The notes below the pieces were generated by a model. It saw only the letters and a list, made by a program, of their open reading frames with translations, was not told where the DNA came from and made no database searches. Below, piece by piece: positions 23,948 to 28,402 of a stretch of DNA of 28,402 nucleotides. The DNA lies in assembly GCA_024280675.1 (NCBI GenBank), contig JAJRPT010000189.1, positions 1 through 28,402 on the forward strand, read 5' to 3'. Origin of the DNA: Bacteroidota bacterium (lineage in GTDB: Bacteria; Bacteroidota; Ignavibacteria; Kapaibacteriales; UBA2268). The position numbers and the translations under genes were made by a program. Every line of letters starts with the position of its first letter. Within the stretch, counting starts at the first letter, position 1.

Positions 23948-26806
23948 TTATGATTTTTTGAAACGAAGTACCAGAATTGGAAACATCAGAAAAGCAAGAA
24001 TAGCCCAAGGGCTATCCCAAATTGGAATATTTGTAGCAGAGGCAATAAAGACTGGACCTCCTGGGTCAATTATAATTCCATCACGTGGTGGGCCATAATC
24101 TTCAATATCTCCATCGTGGAGTGTGAGTGTAACAGTTGCGACTTGATTCCCGTCAATTATCTCAGAAGAGAAGACAGCGTCTTGGAAATTAAACCAGTTC
24201 TCATTTTTATCTTTTTTCCTATAAACATATCCACTCAAATCACTTGTTGAGTGATAATATATTTTTATTTGGGCAACTGACGCATCGACAGAAAATTTTA
24301 CAACACCAAGAGGGAAAGCATAAATCGACCGTTCTTCTGGGTTTGCTTCAGAGATTTCCGATAGTTCAAAGCCATCAATAGATTCAATGCTTATGTAGGC
24401 ACCTGCTGAGTTGGAGACAAAACTGACTACATCTCTTTGCTTTGAGTCTGGTATGCCGTCATTGTTGCCGTCACCTGAATTCGGAGCCGCATCTTCTTCG
24501 GCAACAGACCTACCGTCTCTGTCATAGAGTCTGATTTCAAATGATTCTCCATAGGCAGTTCCGTAAGAATTTGTTGCATAAACCCTCGCATAAAGTGACA
24601 CAGAAGGTGTTATTTCTCCAATAACAGATCCAGAAAAAGAACCCAAGCCTCCCTCAGATATTTCCTCGGAAACATCATCAAGTGTTGGGTACTGAGCACC
24701 CCAGACCAAGCCTGAGCTGGTAACAACATCGCCACCATCTTCGTCAATGGTATATTCTACATCAACTTTTGCAGAATCAATTACGCTAACCGAACTTGCT
24801 GAAATTATTGGAATCCCCAAAGAAACGGTAGTGCGAGAGACAGTTGCTTGATTTCTATAATTATAAGTTTCATCATTTGCTCCATTCCAATTATAGGGGA
24901 ACAGTAAAAAGAAATATTCATTACCCGTCAATAAATGAGTGACGGTTGCCGAAGTTTGCACGGAGCTTGTAACCACAGCCCCTACAAAGCCACTCCCAAC
25001 AGCATTATTAACCAGGTATGCACCCCCGTCGTTTAATGTCCCAGTTGAATAATTATTCAAGCTATAAACAATGACATAACCATCACAATCGGTGATTGTA
25101 TTGGCAGCGTCGAAAAATAATTCAGCCGATGTGAGCGTTTGATCGGTTCCATGAAAGGTAGCCGAATGAGCGGCTGGTTCGTTTGCCAGTGTCCAAAAGT
25201 TTGATTCAGCGGAATTCCCAGTGTTTTGTGAATTTACATTTTGTATTCTATAGAAATAATTTGTTTGTGGGTTGAGAGCTGAGAGACCTTGTGAGAAATT
25301 GCCAGAGGTCAATGAAGCCGCAATTGGGTTGCTAGCATAATTTTGGGTGAAAGTATAGACACCAGATGATGTCCCATATCTTACGGCAGCATTGGATGCC
25401 CCGTTTCCATTGTATGCACTAAATGATATATTGGCAGAATTTATGGTGATATTGGATTCAGCACCGAGGGTGGCTGTTGCATTTGCGACTATTGTGGTGA
25501 AACTGCTTTCTGATGAAAGAGTATTATCATTCGAGTTTAGGGCCCTCACTCTTGTATAATATGTAGTGTTCGGGTTATATCCAGATTGTGTAAGACCAGT
25601 ATTAACCGTTGTAGAGTTCCCAGCCAGAACAATGGGGGTCGTAGTCGAGGAATAATTTCCTGTGGAATTTCCATACTCGAAAGTAACGGTAGTGCTTAGT
25701 CTTCCGTCCCCAATATCGGCAGAAAATGAAGCTGAATTATATGTCAGATTTGAGATTAGATGAGCGGCAATGCTTGGTACTTCGAGTGAAACTATTGTGC
25801 TTGGTACAGTAGCTTGAGTTCTGTAGTTATAGGTATCATTATTAACTCCGTCCCAGTTAAATGGAATTATCTGAAAATAATATTGCATATTGGGAGTCAG
25901 TCCAGATAGCTCAGTCCTTAAGGCATTCACATCGTTTACAATAACAACCGTTCCATCTCCCAGTGTACTTCCATTTGCGTAAGCATTCCCGTCGACTGGA
26001 ACTCCACTTGAATAGGAGCCAATTCTGTGCAAAATTAAATACCCATCACAACCAGCAATAGTATTGGCAGCATCAAAAGTAATTTCAAGCGAATTCAGAG
26101 TCAGACCTTGCCCACTAAAAGCGGTCGAATGAGCGGCAGGTTCGGTGGAGCGAGTCCTAAAAGAAGACTCACCCGTTTGTGCCGTATTTTGCGAATTAGT
26201 ATTTTCAGTAATATAAAAATATCTTGTTTCTGGGGCTAAGCCAGTTAATCCCTGTGAGTGTGTGGTGGAACTCATGCTGGCGACAATCGGATTGCTGGCG
26301 TAATTTTGGATGAAAGTATAGACACCAGATGATGTCCCATAGCGTATTGCAGCATTGGAATTATCATTTCCATTATATGTTGTAAAACTAATATCTATAG
26401 AGCTAGATGTTAAATTTGATTGAGAGCCCGCTGTAACGGTGGCAACGTCGGGGATAGTCGAAAAAGAAGACTCTGTCGAGACGAAATTCAGAGTCGAGCT
26501 AGCAGCCCTAACTATAGAGAAATAAGTTGTATTTGGTGTCAGCCCTGATCCTGTTACGCCAGCATTAAAAGTAAGAGAACTGGCAACCAATGCCGTAGTC
26601 GAAGTAGTTGCTGAATAATTTCCACTTGTTGTTCCATACTCAAATGTCACAGCAGTGGCAATTCCATCGGGAGTGACGAAGGCAGAGAATGAAACAGAGC
26701 TAGCAGTTATATTTGTAAAAGTGCTACTGAACACTTCCTGAGCCGACGACTCATAGACAAAAAGTGAAAGCAATAATAGTATTAATTTTATTTTTCGCAT
26801 TTTCAT
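23948..26806 (-). CDS. Exported fibronectin-III-like repeat protein with IPTL-CTERM-like sorting signal
   Basis: Encodes 952 residues from the ATG at 26806 (26800 also possible; the GTG at 26833 is less likely). A signal peptide (about 1-23, ending 'ESSAQ') is followed by a large duplicated block: domains A-B-C at about 25-345 and again at about 345-660, each of fibronectin-III type with 'AVTFEYG..SGNYS', 'IRYGTSSGVYTF' and 'GLTPNTTYF' strands. A further FN3-like domain lies at about 660-750. A domain opening 'GDGNNDGIPDSKQ', with 'YAFPLGVVKFSVD' and ending 'DGIIIDPGGP', matches the pattern I know as choice-of-anchor U. The tail is IPIWDSPWAILAF..., a hydrophobic stretch and RFKKS, like IPTL-CTERM. 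It is thus the probable substrate of the exosortase just upstream, displayed or anchored at the cell surface. Confidence 0.85.
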   Translation of the reverse strand: MKMRKIKLILLLLSLFVYESSAQEVFSSTFTNITASSVSFSAFVTPDGIATAVTFEYGTTSGNYSATTSTTALVASSLTFNAGVTGSGLTPNTTYFSIVRAASSTLNFVSTESSFSTIPDVATVTAGSQSNLTSSSIDISFTTYNGNDNSNAAIRYGTSSGVYTFIQNYASNPIVASMSSTTHSQGLTGLAPETRYFYITENTNSQNTAQTGESSFRTRSTEPAAHSTAFSGQGLTLNSLEITFDAANTIAGCDGYLILHRIGSYSSGVPVDGNAYANGSTLGDGTVVIVNDVNALRTELSGLTPNMQYYFQIIPFNWDGVNNDTYNYRTQATVPSTIVSLEVPSIAAHLISNLTYNSASFSADIGDGRLSTTVTFEYGNSTGNYSSTTTPIVLAGNSTTVNTGLTQSGYNPNTTYYTRVRALNSNDNTLSSESSFTTIVANATATLGAESNITINSANISFSAYNGNGASNAAVRYGTSSGVYTFTQNYASNPIAASLTSGNFSQGLSALNPQTNYFYRIQNVNSQNTGNSAESNFWTLANEPAAHSATFHGTDQTLTSAELFFDAANTITDCDGYVIVYSLNNYSTGTLNDGGAYLVNNAVGSGFVGAVVTSSVQTSATVTHLLTGNEYFFLLFPYNWNGANDETYNYRNQATVSRTTVSLGIPIISASSVSVIDSAKVDVEYTIDEDGGDVVTSSGLVWGAQYPTLDDVSEEISEGGLGSFSGSVIGEITPSVSLYARVYATNSYGTAYGESFEIRLYDRDGRSVAEEDAAPNSGDGNNDGIPDSKQRDVVSFVSNSAGAYISIESIDGFELSEISEANPEERSIYAFPLGVVKFSVDASVAQIKIYYHSTSDLSGYVYRKKDKNENWFNFQDAVFSSEIIDGNQVATVTLTLHDGDIEDYGPPRDGIIIDPGGPVFIASATNIPIWDSPWAILAFLMFPILVLRFKKS
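23951..24027 (-). other. C-terminal exosortase sorting signal (IPTL-CTERM-like)
   Basis: The last 26 residues of the FN3-repeat protein form the three-part signal of exosortase substrates: a short motif (IPIWDSPW, compare IPTLxxWG), a hydrophobic helix (AILAFLMFPILVL) and a basic end (RFKKS). Confidence 0.75.
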
Positions 26807-26820
26807 AAACCATCCATGGT

Positions 26821-26867
26821 TATTATTGTACACTCGTCACCACTAAGCTAGTGAGTGTGCAATAGTA
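26821..26867. repeat. Long imperfect inverted repeat in the leader of the FN3-repeat gene
   Basis: Bases 26821-26834 can pair with 26854-26867 (two T-G wobbles on the plus strand), and an inner CACTA-AGC-TAGTG hairpin sits at 26841-26853 after a 6-base bulge. It starts about 15 bases upstream of the ATG, so it could act as a leader hairpin or an operator. Confidence 0.55.
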
Positions 26868-26900
26868 TACAATTATTATCATTATACATTTACGGGTATC

Positions 26901-26917
26901 GGCACAAATGATGTGCC
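26901..26917. repeat. Perfect hairpin GGCACA-AATGA-TGTGCC
   Basis: A 6-bp stem with a 5-base loop, between the stop of the exosortase-associated gene and the leader of the FN3-repeat gene. A T-rich tract follows on the plus strand only, so it is not a good terminator for the minus-strand genes. It may be a regulatory dyad or an mRNA processing or stabilising element. Confidence 0.5.
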
Positions 26918-26946
26918 ACTTTAATTAATTTTTTGTAATCTGACTA

Positions 26947-27579
26947 CTAATGTTTTCCAAACCTGAATATTCGATTGACTTGTTCTTTTTCAAAGTAGTA
27001 AAATGGAATAAATACGCACAATATTACAATTAAAAATCTTGTATAAATAGCCGAACGAAGTGTGAGTGTTTCGTTGATTGCTTGTACCAAATAGTCATAA
27101 TAATTGGGTTGGAAAAGCACTGAGATTATCCGTCCATTTTCCTCAAGAGGAATCCTGTTGCAATGATCGACAATTTGAATAAAGAGCCTAGCTTCTGAAT
27201 AAATTAGAAACAATAATATTGAAATTAAAACAATGGCAAATTTCTTTTCAGATTTGACAAGGCTGAGAAAACCAATCAAAACCGCAAATGGCAGAATGTA
27301 AAAGTTGAACAAATCATTTTGTAAATAAGATTTTTTAATTGGCACATATTCGCTTGTATTATTGAAAATGTCTACGAAAATACTCTCATTAATATATTTG
27401 AACTCGATGAGATGCTTTTTTATTCCACCATTATCATTAATATCTTTTACTATAAAATTATTGATGCCAGAAATAGAGTTGCCAATAGAATCATTAAAAT
27501 ATATTCCAATTGTAATAACAACTGTAGTGGCTACAATAAAGTATGCGATTTTTTTCAGAAATAACATGCCGTCTTTCAT
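26947..27579 (-). CDS. Exosortase-associated membrane protein
   Basis: Encodes 210 residues with hydrophobic segments at about 8-27, 92-110, 113-130 and 180-197, and a polar, probably periplasmic, region between the first two. The start codon overlaps the exosortase stop by 4 bp (ATGA), so the two proteins are made together. Position, size and topology resemble the small membrane proteins found beside exosortase H genes (called exosortase H-associated), but I cannot confirm this from motifs. A partner role in recognising or processing the C-terminal signal is inference. The gene for the probable substrate follows after about 140 bases. Confidence 0.6.
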   Translation of the reverse strand: MKDGMLFLKKIAYFIVATTVVITIGIYFNDSIGNSISGINNFIVKDINDNGGIKKHLIEFKYINESIFVDIFNNTSEYVPIKKSYLQNDLFNFYILPFAVLIGFLSLVKSEKKFAIVLISILLFLIYSEARLFIQIVDHCNRIPLEENGRIISVLFQPNYYDYLVQAINETLTLRSAIYTRFLIVILCVFIPFYYFEKEQVNRIFRFGKH

Positions 27580-28091
27580 TTTTTATTATATTTATTAACA
27601 ATCCTCATCCAGCCGTAGAAAATCGCACCAGAGGAAAGCAAAGTGAAAAATGGCATCGCCTCATTATGAACGATATTGAAATATTCTTGGTAGTAGCCAT
27701 TGATGTAGAAAAGAGAAATAATCCTAGCCACATTCACAAAAAATAATACAATGGCCCCAATGACAAAGCCAATTATTTTGTATTTTAAAAAAGCAGGATA
27801 GGCAATGATTCCAGCAAGCAGATACACAATGGGTTCCGATCCATCACAACCGACGCTTACCTTCAGTGAATTGGTGGCGGTGAAAAGAGTATTAGCATAG
27901 TGGTTACTTTCCTCTCCAAAAATATTTAGCAGAGCCGAAGAAGTGATTGCCCCAAGTTCTGCCAGCTCAAGCAGTAGGTCGGTGAAAAACGAGAATGCCG
28001 AGAGTGAATAATAGCCCAGAATGATAATAGAAAATTTAAGTAGAAACCATATCATGGGTGATTTGAGTTTTTTATTTTTTATTTTATCCAT
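27576..28091 (-). CDS. Exosortase (XrtH-like)
   Basis: Encodes 171 residues with about five membrane segments. Exosortases are inner-membrane cysteine transpeptidase-like enzymes that cut proteins carrying PEP-CTERM-type tails. The expected catalytic set is present in order and spacing: Cys82 in 'VSVGCDGSEPIVYLLAG', Arg123 in 'VNVARIISLFYI' and His142 in 'NIVHNEAMPFF'. The cysteine motif is CDGSEP, not the more common CSGIRS or CNG form. The ATG at 28091 (MDKIKNKKLKSP) was preferred to a TTG 13 codons upstream. It overlaps the next gene by 4 bp. The IPTL-like tail of the neighbouring exported protein points to the exosortase H group, but the subtype is tentative. Confidence 0.85.
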   Translation of the reverse strand: MDKIKNKKLKSPMIWFLLKFSIIILGYYSLSAFSFFTDLLLELAELGAITSSALLNIFGEESNHYANTLFTATNSLKVSVGCDGSEPIVYLLAGIIAYPAFLKYKIIGFVIGAIVLFFVNVARIISLFYINGYYQEYFNIVHNEAMPFFTLLSSGAIFYGWMRIVNKYNKK

Positions 28092-28305
28092 CTCTTTTAT
28101 TTGTTTCCCATTTTGTATAATATTGGACAAATATAAATTCTATTCCAATATTTTTCTTTCTCAAAACAAGAATCATACCTTTTTTTTGCAAACTGATTAG
28201 ATACCAGTGATTTGTTATAAATTTTATCCATGATTTGATAACTAATTCAAACAATTTCCGTATAATTGTTGCTAGGTTTTGTGAAACTAATAAATAAGAA
28301 AATAA

Positions 28306-28402
28306 ATGGTAGATATAAAAGCAATAAACGAATTGATTCAAAAGGAATCAGCATTTGTAGATATGTTGATGATGGAGATTGGCAAAGTAATAGTTGGTCA
28401 AA
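28306..28402 (+). CDS. MoxR-family AAA+ ATPase, N-terminal part (3' truncated)
   Basis: Only the first 32 codons are in the window. They read MVDIKAINELIQKES, a helical stretch, and 'MEIGKVIVGQ', which is the standard opening of MoxR ATPases just before the Walker A region. MoxR proteins act as chaperones for partner proteins with von Willebrand A or DUF58 domains. The gene diverges from the exosortase gene with a 214-base spacer that holds no other recognisable feature. Partner genes would lie beyond the window. Confidence 0.75.
   Translation, partial: MVDIKAINELIQKESAFVDMLMMEIGKVIVGQ

Noticed and set aside
23816..23960. Integration site at the tRNA-Phe 3' end
   Set aside because: No repeat of the tRNA 3' end and no integrase gene were seen downstream in the window.
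23948..24100. Type IX secretion C-terminal domain on the FN3 protein
   Set aside because: The protein ends in a motif-helix-basic tail and not in the beta-rich CTD with its Gly/Lys-rich strands, and an exosortase is encoded next to it.
28092..28130. Upstream TTG start for the exosortase
   Set aside because: It would add 13 polar residues not needed for the first membrane segment; the ATG at 28091 gives a normal N-terminus.
28084..28341. 85-codon open frame on the minus strand before the exosortase
   Set aside because: It overlaps both the exosortase start and the MoxR start in another frame, and looks like chance hydrophobic translation of AT-rich DNA.

Overview
This AT-rich window (about 28.4 kb) looks like chromosomal DNA from a Gram-negative bacterium of the Bacteroidota/Chlorobi (FCB) group. 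The grounds are the tricorn-type protease, the TonB-dependent receptor, several lipoproteins, an ECF sigma factor paired with an anti-sigma/outer-membrane-barrel fusion, few strong Shine-Dalgarno sites and AT-rich spacers. An Ignavibacteria- or Kapabacteria-like lineage is possible, but that is inference. Coding density is high. No insertion sequence, prophage or CRISPR array was seen. The two end genes are cut by the window: the 3' end of rnr on the left and the 5' end of a MoxR-type ATPase gene on the right.

Layout. 1-1016 (+): tail of RNase R, then riboflavin synthase. 1088-4339 (-): a large secreted tricorn-like protease, convergent with ribE across a shared terminator. 4502-9312 (+): a XerC/D recombinase, a membrane GAF-GAF protein with a dead GGDEF-like domain, then plsY-gpsA, which overlap by 4 bp and make the glycerol-3-phosphate backbone and first acylation of phospholipids. 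9314-14369 (-): a dense run of LON-domain protein, folP, TolB-like lipoprotein, ECF sigma factor, anti-sigma/barrel fusion and a DUF4397-like lipoprotein. 14515-16613 (-): a small barrel-like protein and a parallel beta-helix lipoprotein gene broken by a one-base shift at a run of six G. 16633-19306 (-): Fe/Mn superoxide dismutase and a TonB-dependent receptor. 19447-21128 (+): a Memo-like (AmmeMemoRadiSam protein B) protein with an extra N-terminal PqqD-like domain, and a single-domain response regulator. 21147-22271 (-): a GT4 glycosyltransferase. 22559-23888 (+): a small FlgM-like protein, a PlsC-type acyltransferase and tRNA-Phe(GAA).

The right end (23948-28091, -) is the most distinctive part. 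It holds an exosortase, an overlapping membrane protein that is probably its partner, and a 952-residue exported protein. That protein is built from a duplicated set of fibronectin-III-like domains, followed by a domain resembling 'choice-of-anchor U' and a C-terminal sorting tail of IPTL-CTERM type (here IPIWDSPW, hydrophobic stretch, RFKKS). Together they look like a compact exosortase-H-like sorting system with its substrate next door. The MoxR ATPase gene diverges from it.

All functional calls come from reading motifs and translations by eye. No database search was run.
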